Source: Oscillospiraceae bacterium
GTDB lineage: Bacteria; Bacillota; Clostridia; Oscillospirales; Ruminococcaceae
DNA length: 19,425 nt
Direction: 5' to 3'
Assembly: GCA_003453215.1 (NCBI GenBank)
Contig: DMMB01000011.1
Coordinates: forward strand, 17,934 to 37,358
The notes under the pieces were generated by a model. It saw nothing but the letters and a program-made list of their open reading frames with translations. It was not told the DNA's origin and searched no databases. Position 1 is the first letter of the stretch. The number at the start of each line of letters is the position of its first letter. Of this stretch, positions 9,015 through 16,193 are shown piece by piece. Position numbers and translations under genes: made by a program.

Positions 9015-9051
9015 GCGGGGCAAAGCGGCCGAAAAGGACGCTTTGCCCCGC
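9015..9051 (+). terminator. Long perfect hairpin after addA (possible terminator)
   Basis: A perfect 13-bp inverted repeat, GCGGGGCAAAGCG (9015-9027) with CGCTTTGCCCCGC (9039-9051), with an 11-base loop, starts 7 bases after the addA stop. No T-tract follows, so it is not a textbook intrinsic terminator. It may end transcription weakly, or protect the 3' end of the addBA message. Confidence 0.5.
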
Positions 9052-9119
9052 CTACCGGCAGCAAGCCATCCTCTTTGCGATAGACGGTAGTAAAAAAGAG
9101 AAAAGATTGAAAAATCCCC

Positions 9120-9148
9120 TTGACAGGTGGGGGGAGATTTGGTATGAT
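9120..9148 (+). promoter_or_regulatory. Near-consensus promoter of infC-rpmI-rplT
   Basis: TTGACA (9120-9125), a 17-bp spacer and TATGAT (9143-9148), with an extended -10 TGG just before it. Eleven of twelve hexamer bases match sigma-A consensus. The predicted start is near 9155, giving an untranslated leader of about 185 bases before infC. A very strong promoter with a long leader suits an operon controlled after initiation. Confidence 0.88.
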
Positions 9149-9165
9149 AGCTGGGTAAAGAAAGC

Positions 9166-9293
9166 AGAACGTGATCGTTCTCACCTGCCGCACAGTGGTT
9201 GCAGGCATGGTCAATAGAGGCAAGACCCGAAAAAAGCGGGAGACTTGCGTTCTTTTGGCGTGGACGATCAAAAAATGTCCGCGCTTTTTGTTT
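9166..9293 (+). promoter_or_regulatory. Structured infC leader, candidate L20 leader with attenuator
   Basis: The untranslated leader has four possible hairpins: AGAACG/CGTTCT (9166-9171 with 9176-9181, TGAT loop), CCTGC/GCAGG (9184-9188 with 9201-9205), GCAAG-CCCG/CGGG-CTTGC (9220-9248), and the terminator-like stem at 9258-9284. A second CGTTCT (9248-9253) could also pair with 9166-9171, giving a long-range alternative. In Bacillus and relatives this operon is controlled by ribosomal protein L20 binding the leader and causing early termination. The position and architecture match that; I could not compare it with the Rfam L20 leader model. Confidence 0.62.
9258..9293 (+). terminator. Attenuator hairpin in the infC leader
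   Basis: GCGTGGAC (9258-9265) pairs with GTCCGCGC (9277-9284) with one G-U pair and an 11-base loop, followed by TTTTTGTTT. It lies about 50 bases before infC and between the promoter and the gene. It therefore looks like a conditional terminator, presumably used when L20 is in excess. Confidence 0.72.
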
Positions 9294-9341
9294 ACAAGAA
9301 ATCCGAAGAACCGAACCATTCCAGTCAGGAGGTGCTTTGCA

Positions 9342-9872
9342 ATCGCAAACAAAGAACTGCAGATCAATGAAGAGATCCGCGATAAAGAAGTGCGCGTGAT
9401 CGGCGCTGATGGCGAGCAGCTGGGGATTATGTCCTCCCGCGATGCCTACAATATGGCGCAGGAAAAGAGCCTGGATCTCGTAAAGATTGCGCCGCAGGCC
9501 CAGCCGCCGGTCTGCCGTATTATGGATTACGGCAAATACCGCTTTGAGCAGGCCAAGCGCGAAAAGGAATCCCGGAAGAACCAGAAAACCATAGAGGTGA
9601 AGGAGACCCGGCTTTCCCTGAACATTGATACCCACGATTTTGATACCAAGGTCAACCAGACAAAAAAGTTCCTGGCGGCCGGCAATCGCGTTAAGGTTTC
9701 GATCCGCTTCCGCGGACGCGAAATGGCGCACGCCCAGTTGGGACACGGCATCATGCAGCGCTTTGCCGAAGCCTGTGCTGACGTAGGCAACGTGGAAAAG
9801 CCCGCCAAGCTGGAGGGCCGCAGTATGATTATGTTTATGAGTGCGAAGCCCGCCCCCACCAATAAGCAGTAA
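9342..9872 (+). CDS. infC: Translation initiation factor IF-3 (AUC start)
   Basis: IF-3 binds the 30S subunit, keeps 50S away and proofreads the start codon and initiator tRNA. I place the start at ATC (9342-9344). An ideal RBS AGGAGGTG (9327-9334) ends 7 bases upstream, and translation from there gives the family N-terminus ANKELQINEEIRDKEVRVI. No ATG, GTG or TTG occurs in frame near this RBS; in-frame GTG 9171 and ATG 9207 lie inside the structured leader. The product is 176 residues, the usual length. The N-domain includes GEQLGIMSSRDA and VCRIMDYGKYRFEQAKREKE. The C-domain includes ETRLSLNIDTHDFDTK and VSIRFRGREMAH. A rare AUU/AUC start is a known infC feature that lets IF-3 repress itself. 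It is first gene of the infC-rpmI-rplT operon. Confidence 0.94.
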   Translation: MANKELQINEEIRDKEVRVIGADGEQLGIMSSRDAYNMAQEKSLDLVKIAPQAQPPVCRIMDYGKYRFEQAKREKESRKNQKTIEVKETRLSLNIDTHDFDTKVNQTKKFLAAGNRVKVSIRFRGREMAHAQLGHGIMQRFAEACADVGNVEKPAKLEGRSMIMFMSAKPAPTNKQ

Positions 9873-9895
9873 TAATTATTTAGGAGGAAAATAAA

Positions 9896-10093
9896 ATGCC
9901 CAAGCTGAAAACCCACACCGGTGCAAAAAAGCGCTTTAAGCTGACCAAAAACGGTAAGGTCAAGAGAGCCAAAGCCTACAAGTCTCATATCCTGAACAAG
10001 AAATCCACCAAGCGTAAGAGAAACCTGCGCAAGGGTACCTATGCCGATAAGACCAATGTTGGCGCACTGAAGCTGCTGATGCCCAACACCTGA
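9896..10093 (+). CDS. rpmI: Large-subunit ribosomal protein bL35
   Basis: A small basic 50S protein of 65 residues, the normal size. It begins MPKLKTHTGAKKRFKLT and has HILNKKSTKRKRNLRK, both typical of bL35. The start ATG has TAGGAGGA about 9 bases upstream, 23 bases after the infC stop. It lies between infC and rplT, as in most bacteria, and shares their leader control. It ends in TGA, showing that TGA is a genuine stop in this genome. Confidence 0.97.
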   Translation: MPKLKTHTGAKKRFKLTKNGKVKRAKAYKSHILNKKSTKRKRNLRKGTYADKTNVGALKLLMPNT

Positions 10094-10143
10094 TAACAAA
10101 GACAACATCTACTTTTTAAGATATGATACGGAGGTAAACAGAT

Positions 10144-10497
10144 ATGGCTCGTGTAAAAAGAGCGATGATGACCCGCAAAAGAAGAAAAAAGACCCTGAAG
10201 ATGGCAAAGGGCTATTTTGGCGCAAAGAGCAAGCGCTTTAAGATGGCGAAACAGGCCGTAATGAAATCCGGCAACTATGCTTACATCGGCCGTAAGCAGA
10301 AGAAGCGTGATTTCCGCCGCCTGTGGATCACCCGTATTTCCGCCGCCTGCAAGCTGAACGGTATGAACTATTCTCAGTTCATGAACGGTCTGAAGAAGGC
10401 TGGCATCAACCTGAACCGCAAGATGCTCTCCGAGCTGGCCATCAATGACGCCGCTGCCTTTACCGCACTGGTAGAGAAGGCCAAGGCCGCCCTGTAA
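10144..10497 (+). CDS. rplT: Large-subunit ribosomal protein bL20
   Basis: bL20 is an early assembly protein of the 50S subunit that binds 23S rRNA. In Bacillus it also represses its own operon by binding the leader. It has 117 residues, the standard length. The sequence runs MARVKRAMMTRKRRKK, KGYFGAKSKRFKMAKQ, YIGRKQKKRDFRRLWITRI and MNYSQFMNGLKKAGI, all diagnostic. ACGGAGG lies just upstream of the ATG. It is last in the operon, followed by a strong terminator, and is the likely effector of the leader at 9166-9293. Confidence 0.97.
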   Translation: MARVKRAMMTRKRRKKTLKMAKGYFGAKSKRFKMAKQAVMKSGNYAYIGRKQKKRDFRRLWITRISAACKLNGMNYSQFMNGLKKAGINLNRKMLSELAINDAAAFTALVEKAKAAL

Positions 10498-10510
10498 AAA
10501 GCATAATGCT

Positions 10511-10550
10511 CCGCCCGATTTTGTTTGCACAAGATCGGGCGGCGTTTTTT
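10511..10550 (+). terminator. Rho-independent terminator after rplT
   Basis: A perfect 9-bp stem, CCGCCCGAT (10511-10519) with ATCGGGCGG (10534-10542), is followed by CG and TTTTTT (10545-10550). It lies 13 bases after the rplT stop and closes the ribosomal operon. Confidence 0.9.
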
Positions 10551-10579
10551 AGCAGATTGCGGCGAACGGAAAAATAAAC

Positions 10580-10608
10580 TTGCAATTCGCGGGATAGTAT
10601 TGTATGGT
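10580..10608 (+). promoter_or_regulatory. Weak candidate promoter for the RNA methyltransferase gene
   Basis: TTGCAA (10580-10585), a 17-bp spacer and TATGGT (10603-10608). The -10 matches four of six consensus positions. It is the only good candidate between the rplT terminator and the start at 10641. Confidence 0.4.
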
Positions 10609-10640
10609 AAAAAAGAGCGTCCCAAAAGGGAGGAAAGAAA

Positions 10641-11432
10641 ATGGAACGGCTGACCTCGCGCGAGAATGCGCTGATTAAGGAATATCGTAAACTTTCGGCC
10701 AGCCGCAGGCACCGGGAGGAGACCGGGTGCTTTGTGCTGGAGGGTGCCCGGCTGGTACTGGATGCCGCCCAGAGCGGGATTGCCCTGCGAACGCTGCTGA
10801 TCAGCGATGAGGGGGAACGTTATCCGGAGACCGAAAAGCTGAAAGGGCTGGTGCAGCGTTGTTTTTCCATCCCGAAAGAGCTGGCGGCCTATATCTCCGA
10901 TACCGAACACCCGCAGGGGATTTTTGCTGTGGGAGAAATGCCGAAAGCAAAACCGCTGACGATGGAAAAAGGCAGCTATCTGCTGCTGGATGAGCTGCAG
11001 GACCCCGGCAACCTGGGGACCATTCTGCGGACGGCGGAGGCAATGGGGGTGACCGCGGTGGTGCTTTCCGCCCACTGCCCCGATCTTTTTTCGCCGAAGG
11101 TGATCCGCAGCACGATGGGCAGCGGCTGGCGGCAAAAGACAGTGCGGGTGGAAAACCTGGCCGAAAGTATTGCCGCATGGCAAAAGCAGGGCCTGCGCTG
11201 CTATGCGGCCACCCTGACCCCCGAAGCACTGCCGCTGCAAAAGCTGCCGGTGGGGGACTGCCGGGGCATTGTTATTGGCAATGAGGGAAACGGTGTGAGC
11301 CGGGAAGTGATCGAGGTCTGCGACGGCGAAGTATATATACCCATGCGTGGGGCGGCGGAATCGCTGAATGCGGCGGCCGCGGCGGCGCTGTGTATGTGGG
11401 AGCTGAGCGGCAGGGGGTATCTGCCCGGATAA
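10641..11432 (+). CDS. TrmH/SpoU-family RNA 2'-O-methyltransferase
   Basis: A SAM-dependent enzyme with the SpoU (SPOUT) trefoil-knot fold that methylates ribose in rRNA or tRNA. It has 263 residues. The N-terminal third (about 1-95) is a substrate-binding domain like that of TsnR/RlmB-type enzymes (TSRENALIKEYRKL, GCFVLEGARLV). The three SpoU motifs follow: LQDPGNLGTILRTAEAMG, GIVIGNEGNGVS and YIPMRGAAESLNAAAAAAL. The ATG has GGGAGGAAAG upstream. It lies between its own terminator-bounded region and dprA, and is near the ribosomal genes as is common for YsgA-like proteins in Firmicutes. The exact target nucleotide cannot be read from the sequence, so I give no gene symbol. Confidence 0.92.
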   Translation: MERLTSRENALIKEYRKLSASRRHREETGCFVLEGARLVLDAAQSGIALRTLLISDEGERYPETEKLKGLVQRCFSIPKELAAYISDTEHPQGIFAVGEMPKAKPLTMEKGSYLLLDELQDPGNLGTILRTAEAMGVTAVVLSAHCPDLFSPKVIRSTMGSGWRQKTVRVENLAESIAAWQKQGLRCYAATLTPEALPLQKLPVGDCRGIVIGNEGNGVSREVIEVCDGEVYIPMRGAAESLNAAAAAALCMWELSGRGYLPG

Positions 11433-11565
11433 ACAGAGAACGGGCGGTGCGGCGGAAGGAGCGAGGAGCATCCGAAGCGAAGCGGAGGATTGCCCCGAGA
11501 CAAACTGGAGACGTGCCGCTGGGACGATAGCGAAGAAAGCGGAAAAGAAAAGGAGGGGGAGCGAG

Positions 11566-12744
11566 ATGGCAGTTGCGGATTGGATGCGGTTTCAGTTGGC
11601 GTATGGCTTTGGGACGGTGAGAGCCGCCAAAGCACTGCAAAAGTGGCACTCGCCGGCGCTCCTGTTCCATACGGAGGAATCCCAGCTGCAGGAGCAGGGA
11701 ATAAAAGAGGAAGAACTGCACCGCATAAGGGAAGCCAAAGCAGCGGATCTGGGGAAGATACAGGACTTTTGTAAAAAAAACGGTGTGAAAATATTGACTC
11801 CGGAGGACGAGCAGTACCCGGAGCGGCTGCGGAATATATACAGTCCGCCGGCGGTACTGTATATAGCCGGCTGGTGGGAAGATATGAACGATATACTTTC
11901 CATTGCGGTGGTAGGAACCCGCCGCTGTACCGAATATGGCAGCCGTATGGCGCGGCAGATTTCTGCTGACTTGGCGACGCGCGGTGTGGTGACTGTGAGC
12001 GGCCTGGCGGCGGGGATTGATTCCTGCTGCCATGCGGCAACCGTAGAAGCGGGCGGCCGCACCATAGCGGTGCAGGGCTGCGGGATTGATGTGACCTACC
12101 CGGCGGCCAACCGCGAGCTGAAAAAGAAAATACTGCAGAACGGCGGTGCGGTGGTGACGGAATTTCCTCCCGGGGCTGAACCGAACGCCTATCATTTTCC
12201 CATCCGCAACCGCATTATAGCGGGGCTGAGCCATGGCACGCTGGTGGTGGAGGGAGAACGCCGCAGCGGATCGCTGATTACGGCGGGCTTTGCCCTGACG
12301 GAGGGTCGGGATGTCTTTGCAGTGCCGGGCAATGTGGACAGCCGCATGAGTGCTGCGCCCAACTGGTTGATCCGGGAGGGGGCTATTATGGTACGGGAAG
12401 CCGGGGATATTCTGGAAGAATACGACCTGCGCGACTACAATACGGCAAGCCCCGGAGAGAAAACATCGGCAGAGCAGCTTTCGCTGTACGGGAAGAAGCC
12501 GACAGCGAAAAAAGAAAAACCGGTGCCGGCGGTGCCCTTTCCGCAGAGGAAGGAAGACAGTATGCTGGAAACACTGAATGCCAACCAGCGTGCGGTACTG
12601 AATGCACTGAGCAGTGAACCGATGACTGCCGACGAGGTGGTGGTGGCCACCGGACTGACGGTACCGGAGACACTTTCGGTCTTGACGCAGCTTGAAATCT
12701 TTGGTATTATCAGAATTCATGCGGGGCACCGCTTCAGCCGGTGA
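11566..12744 (+). CDS. dprA: DNA-processing protein DprA (Smf)
   Basis: DprA binds incoming single-stranded DNA during transformation and loads RecA; it is kept in many bacteria not known to be competent. It has 392 residues and all three parts. An N-terminal helical domain spans about 1-65. A central extended Rossmann fold carries AVVGTRRCTEYG, VSGLAAGIDSCCH, TIAVQGCGIDVTYP, FPIRNRIIAGLSHGTLVVEG, SGSLITAGFAL and DVFAVPGNVDS. A C-terminal winged helix (about 330-392) includes VLNALSSEPMTADEVV. AGGAGG (11551-11556) lies 9 bases before the ATG. The gene carries an eight-A run at 11773-11780. A 133-base purine-rich gap with no gene precedes it. topA follows, the same order as in Bacillus. Confidence 0.95.
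   Translation: MAVADWMRFQLAYGFGTVRAAKALQKWHSPALLFHTEESQLQEQGIKEEELHRIREAKAADLGKIQDFCKKNGVKILTPEDEQYPERLRNIYSPPAVLYIAGWWEDMNDILSIAVVGTRRCTEYGSRMARQISADLATRGVVTVSGLAAGIDSCCHAATVEAGGRTIAVQGCGIDVTYPAANRELKKKILQNGGAVVTEFPPGAEPNAYHFPIRNRIIAGLSHGTLVVEGERRSGSLITAGFALTEGRDVFAVPGNVDSRMSAAPNWLIREGAIMVREAGDILEEYDLRDYNTASPGEKTSAEQLSLYGKKPTAKKEKPVPAVPFPQRKEDSMLETLNANQRAVLNALSSEPMTADEVVVATGLTVPETLSVLTQLEIFGIIRIHAGHRFSR
12682..12710 (+). promoter_or_regulatory. Promoter for topA inside the 3' end of dprA
   Basis: TTGACG (12682-12687), a 17-bp spacer and TATTAT (12705-12710), with an extended -10 TGG (12702-12704). Ten of twelve hexamer bases match consensus. It lies within the dprA winged-helix coding sequence and about 85 bases before the topA start, so topA and downstream genes can be transcribed apart from dprA. 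Confidence 0.65.
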
Positions 12745-12795
12745 CCCTTTCCCGATGGAGAAAACAAAAAACTAACGAATGTACAGGTGATAATA

Positions 12796-14877
12796 TTGTC
12801 CAAATTAGTGATCGTGGAGTCCCCGGCCAAGGCGCATACCATCCAGAAGTACCTGGGGCCGGATTATGAGGTCATGGCCTCGATGGGACACGTGCGTGAT
12901 TTGCCGGCTTCCCGGCTGAGCGTGGATGTGAAAAATGACTTTGCCCCGAACTATGAAAATATAAAGGGGAAAGGCGAACTCATCAAAAAATTGTGCTCCG
13001 AAGCCAAAAAGAGCGACTATGTCTATTTGGCGACCGACCCCGACCGCGAGGGGGAGGCCATCAGCTGGCACCTGGCGCAGCTTTTAAAACTGGATGAAAA
13101 GGAGCCGAACCGGGTGACTTTTAATGAGATCACCAAGTCCGGCATTCAATATGGCATGGCGCACCCCCGCTGCATTGATCAGCAGCTGGTGGATGCCCAA
13201 CAGGCCCGCCGTGTGCTGGATCGCATTGTGGGCTATGAGATCAGCCCTTTCCTATGGAAGAAGATCCGTAAAGGGCTTTCTGCCGGACGGGTGCAATCGG
13301 TGGCAGTGCGGCTGGTGGTGGACCGCGAAGAAGAAATCCGGGCTTTCCAGCCGGAGGAATATTGGTCGCTGGAGGCGCTGCTGGCAAAGCAGGGCGCCAA
13401 AGCCAAGCCCTTTACGGCAAAATACTACGGCACCGGCGGCAAAAAGTGTGAGATTACCACCGAAGAACAGGCCAATGCCCTGAAAGAAGCTGCGGAAAAA
13501 GAGCCGTTTATCATTAAAAGCATAAAAATGGGGACGCGCCAGAAGAACCCCGCGCCGCCCTTTATTACCTCTACTCTGCAGCAGGATGCCTCCCGGCGGT
13601 TTGGCTTCCAGGCCAAGCGTACCATGAAGGTGGCACAGGAACTGTACGAGGGAATTAACCTGCCGGACCTGGGTGCGGTAGGTCTGATTACCTATATGAG
13701 AACCGACTCGCTGCGGATTTCCGATGAGGCGCTTTCCGCGGCGCATGATTACATTAAAAGCACCTATGGCGACAGCTACGCGCTGCCGAAACCTCGGACG
13801 TTCCGTTCCAAATCCAATGCGCAGGATGGCCACGAGGCCATTCGCCCGACCATGATAGATCTGGCACCCGCTAAAATTAAGGAGAGCCTTACCAGCGACC
13901 AGTATAAGCTGTATAAGCTGGTGTGGGAGCGCTTCATTGCCAGCCAGATGGCCGCCTGTGTGCAGGATACCGTTTCCACCGATATTACCGCCGGGGAACA
14001 TCTCTTTAAGGCCTCCGGGTTCTCGGTGCGGTTTGATGGCTATACCCGCCTGTACACCGAGGCCGTAGATAATGAAGAGGAGCAGGGCACCAATCTGCCC
14101 CGGCTGGAGGAGGGCGAGACGCTGACCCTGAAAGAGCTGAAACCCAACCAGCACTTTACCCAGCCCCCTCCCCGGTATACCGAAGCGACGCTGATCCGGG
14201 AGCTGGAGGAAAACGGCATAGGCCGCCCCAGCACCTACGCGCCTACCCTTTCCACCATACTGCAGCGCGGCTATGTGGAGCGGGAGGGCAAGGCCATTAA
14301 GCCCACCATTGTGGGGGAGACAGTAACCAAGCTGATGAAAGAGCAGTTTGGCAAGATAGTGGATGTGAAATTCACTGCCGAAATGGAGCAGGAACTGGAT
14401 GAGGTAGAGGAAGGAAAGACCGAATGGGTGGGCATGATGCACCACTTCTACGATGACTTTACCGATATGCTGCAGAGCGCCGAAAAGAACATGGAAGGCA
14501 CCAAGATGAAGATCCCCGATGAGGAGACCGATATTGTGTGCGAGCTGTGCGGCCGCAAGATGGTGGTGCGCCATGGTAAATACGGCAAATTCCTGGCCTG
14601 TCCGGGTTTTCCAGAGTGCAAGAATACCAAAACCCTGCAGCAGGAGACCCCCGGCAGCTGTCCCCGCTGCGGCAAAAAAGTACTGGCCAAAAAATCCAAG
14701 ACGGGACGCACCTACTATGGCTGCGAAGATAACCCCAAGTGCGGCTTTATGACCTGGGATATTCCGCTGGCGGAAAAGTGCCCCCAGTGCGGCAGCAGCC
14801 TGTTTAAGACCACCGGACGGGTGAAGATGATCCACTGCCTGAAAGAGGGCTGTGGCTACGAGAAGAGTGCAAAATAA
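12796..14877 (+). CDS. topA: DNA topoisomerase I (TTG start)
   Basis: A type IA topoisomerase that relaxes negative supercoils through a transient 5'-phosphotyrosine. I choose TTG 12796 because AGGTGA (12785-12790) sits 5 bases upstream and the product begins MSKLVIVESPAKA like the family. GTG 12787 overlaps that RBS. It has 693 residues. The Toprim domain has IVESPAKAHTI and LATDPDREGEAISWHL. The core has LSAGRVQSVAVRLVVDRE, LITYMRTDSLRIS (catalytic Tyr about residue 300) and NGIGRPSTYAPTLSTI. Three C-terminal zinc-finger repeats begin CELCGRKM, CPRCGKKV and CPQCGSSL. The stop TAATG overlaps the trmFO start by one base, so the two are coupled. The call is firm; only the start is a choice. 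Confidence 0.96.
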   Translation: MSKLVIVESPAKAHTIQKYLGPDYEVMASMGHVRDLPASRLSVDVKNDFAPNYENIKGKGELIKKLCSEAKKSDYVYLATDPDREGEAISWHLAQLLKLDEKEPNRVTFNEITKSGIQYGMAHPRCIDQQLVDAQQARRVLDRIVGYEISPFLWKKIRKGLSAGRVQSVAVRLVVDREEEIRAFQPEEYWSLEALLAKQGAKAKPFTAKYYGTGGKKCEITTEEQANALKEAAEKEPFIIKSIKMGTRQKNPAPPFITSTLQQDASRRFGFQAKRTMKVAQELYEGINLPDLGAVGLITYMRTDSLRISDEALSAAHDYIKSTYGDSYALPKPRTFRSKSNAQDGHEAIRPTMIDLAPAKIKESLTSDQYKLYKLVWERFIASQMAACVQDTVSTDITAGEHLFKASGFSVRFDGYTRLYTEAVDNEEEQGTNLPRLEEGETLTLKELKPNQHFTQPPPRYTEATLIRELEENGIGRPSTYAPTLSTILQRGYVEREGKAIKPTIVGETVTKLMKEQFGKIVDVKFTAEMEQELDEVEEGKTEWVGMMHHFYDDFTDMLQSAEKNMEGTKMKIPDEETDIVCELCGRKMVVRHGKYGKFLACPGFPECKNTKTLQQETPGSCPRCGKKVLAKKSKTGRTYYGCEDNPKCGFMTWDIPLAEKCPQCGSSLFKTTGRVKMIHCLKEGCGYEKSAK

Positions 14878-16193
14878 TGAGTAAAGTATCTGTAATAGGG
14901 GCCGGACTGGCCGGCTGCGAAGCCGCCTGGGCCCTGGCAAACCGCGGCATAGATGTGACGCTGTATGAAATGAAACCGGTAAAGTATTCCCCGGCGCACC
15001 ACTATGAGGGCTTTGCGGAGCTGGTGTGCTCCAATTCCCTGAAGGCGATGCGGCTGAATTCCGCGGCGGGGCTGCTGAAAGCCGAAATGAAGGCGATGAA
15101 TTCGCTGGTGGTGCGCTGCGCGGAGCAGACCGCGGTGAGCGCCGGCGGAGCCCTGGCGGTGGATCGGGAGGCCTTCAGCGACGCGATGACCAAGGCCATA
15201 CGGGAACTGCCGAATGTGACGGTGGTGACCGGCGAAGTGACCGAACTCCCGGCGGGAGATGTCATTGTGGCCAGCGGGCCGCTGACCAGCGAAGCGCTTT
15301 CCGAAACGATCGGGCGGCTGTGCGGAGAAAAATACCTGAGCTTTTATGATGCCTCCGCGCCGATTGTCACCAAAGATTCCATTGATATGGAACGGGTGTA
15401 CTTTGCTACCCGGTACGACCGGGGCGAGGCGGACTATATCAACTGCTCCTTCAATAAAGAGGAGTACGAGCGGTTCCATGAAGCGCTGGTGAACGCCAAA
15501 AGCGTGGAGCTGCATGAATTTGAGAAAGAGTACTTTAAGGTGTACGAGGGCTGTATGCCCATAGAGGTACTGGCAAAGCGCGGCCTGGATACCATGCGGT
15601 ATGGGCCCTTGCGCCCGGTGGGGCTGCGCGACCCCCGCACCGGACACCGGCCCTGGGCCAATATCCAGCTGCGGCGGGAAAACGCCGATGGCACCATGTA
15701 CAATATCGTAGGGTTCCAGACCAACCTGCTGTTCCCGGAGCAGAAACGAGTCTTTTCGATGATCCCGGGGCTGGAAAATGCGGAATTTGTGCGGTACGGT
15801 GTGATGCACCGCAATACTTTCCTGGATTCCCCCCGGCTGCTGGATGGCTTTTTCCGGCTGAAAAAGGAGCCGAGGATCAGCTTTGCCGGGCAGATGACCG
15901 GTGTGGAGGGATATATTGAATCCGCAGCAAGCGGAATACTGGCGGCGCACGCAGTGGCCGACCGACTGCAGGGCAAAGAACTGCTGCTGCCCCCGCCCGA
16001 AACGATGATGGGCGCTCTGTGCCGGTACATCAGCGATGAGAGTGTGGAAGATTTCCAGCCGATGGGCAGCAATATGGGCATTCTGCCGCCGCTGGAAGAA
16101 CCGATAAAAGGCAAGCAGGAACGTTACCAGGCCATGGCGGACCGCGCGGTGGAAGCCATGAACAGTTACCGGAAAGCGAGGGAGGAACGATGA
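14877..16193 (+). CDS. trmFO: tRNA (uracil-5-)-methyltransferase TrmFO
   Basis: A folate- and FAD-dependent enzyme that makes m5U54 in the T-loop of tRNA, replacing SAM-dependent TrmA in Firmicutes. It has 438 residues, the usual length. The FAD-binding Rossmann motif is VIGAGLAGCEAA at residues 6-17, followed by the family motif YEMKP. The conserved cysteines aligned with B. subtilis C53 and C226 are seen in ELVCSNSLKA (C51) and YEGCMPIE. The C-terminal flavin motif FAGQMTGVEGYIESAASG is present. It is coupled at both ends, with a TAATG junction with topA and a 4-bp ATGA overlap with plsX. It follows topA as in B. subtilis, but codV/clpQY/codY are replaced by plsX-rnc. Confidence 0.96.
   Translation: MSKVSVIGAGLAGCEAAWALANRGIDVTLYEMKPVKYSPAHHYEGFAELVCSNSLKAMRLNSAAGLLKAEMKAMNSLVVRCAEQTAVSAGGALAVDREAFSDAMTKAIRELPNVTVVTGEVTELPAGDVIVASGPLTSEALSETIGRLCGEKYLSFYDASAPIVTKDSIDMERVYFATRYDRGEADYINCSFNKEEYERFHEALVNAKSVELHEFEKEYFKVYEGCMPIEVLAKRGLDTMRYGPLRPVGLRDPRTGHRPWANIQLRRENADGTMYNIVGFQTNLLFPEQKRVFSMIPGLENAEFVRYGVMHRNTFLDSPRLLDGFFRLKKEPRISFAGQMTGVEGYIESAASGILAAHAVADRLQGKELLLPPPETMMGALCRYISDESVEDFQPMGSNMGILPPLEEPIKGKQERYQAMADRAVEAMNSYRKAREER

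Noticed and set aside
9171..9341. Long N-terminal extension of IF-3 from GTG 9171 or ATG 9207
   Set aside because: It would translate the leader hairpins and attenuator; no RBS, and no IF-3 homologue has such an extension that I know of.
12787..12795. GTG 12787 as topA start
   Set aside because: The GTG is part of the AGGTGA ribosome binding site for TTG 12796 and has no RBS of its own.
13252..14940. Long minus-strand frame opposite topA (562 codons)
   Set aside because: Shadow of topA; the topA frame has complete catalytic and zinc-finger motifs.
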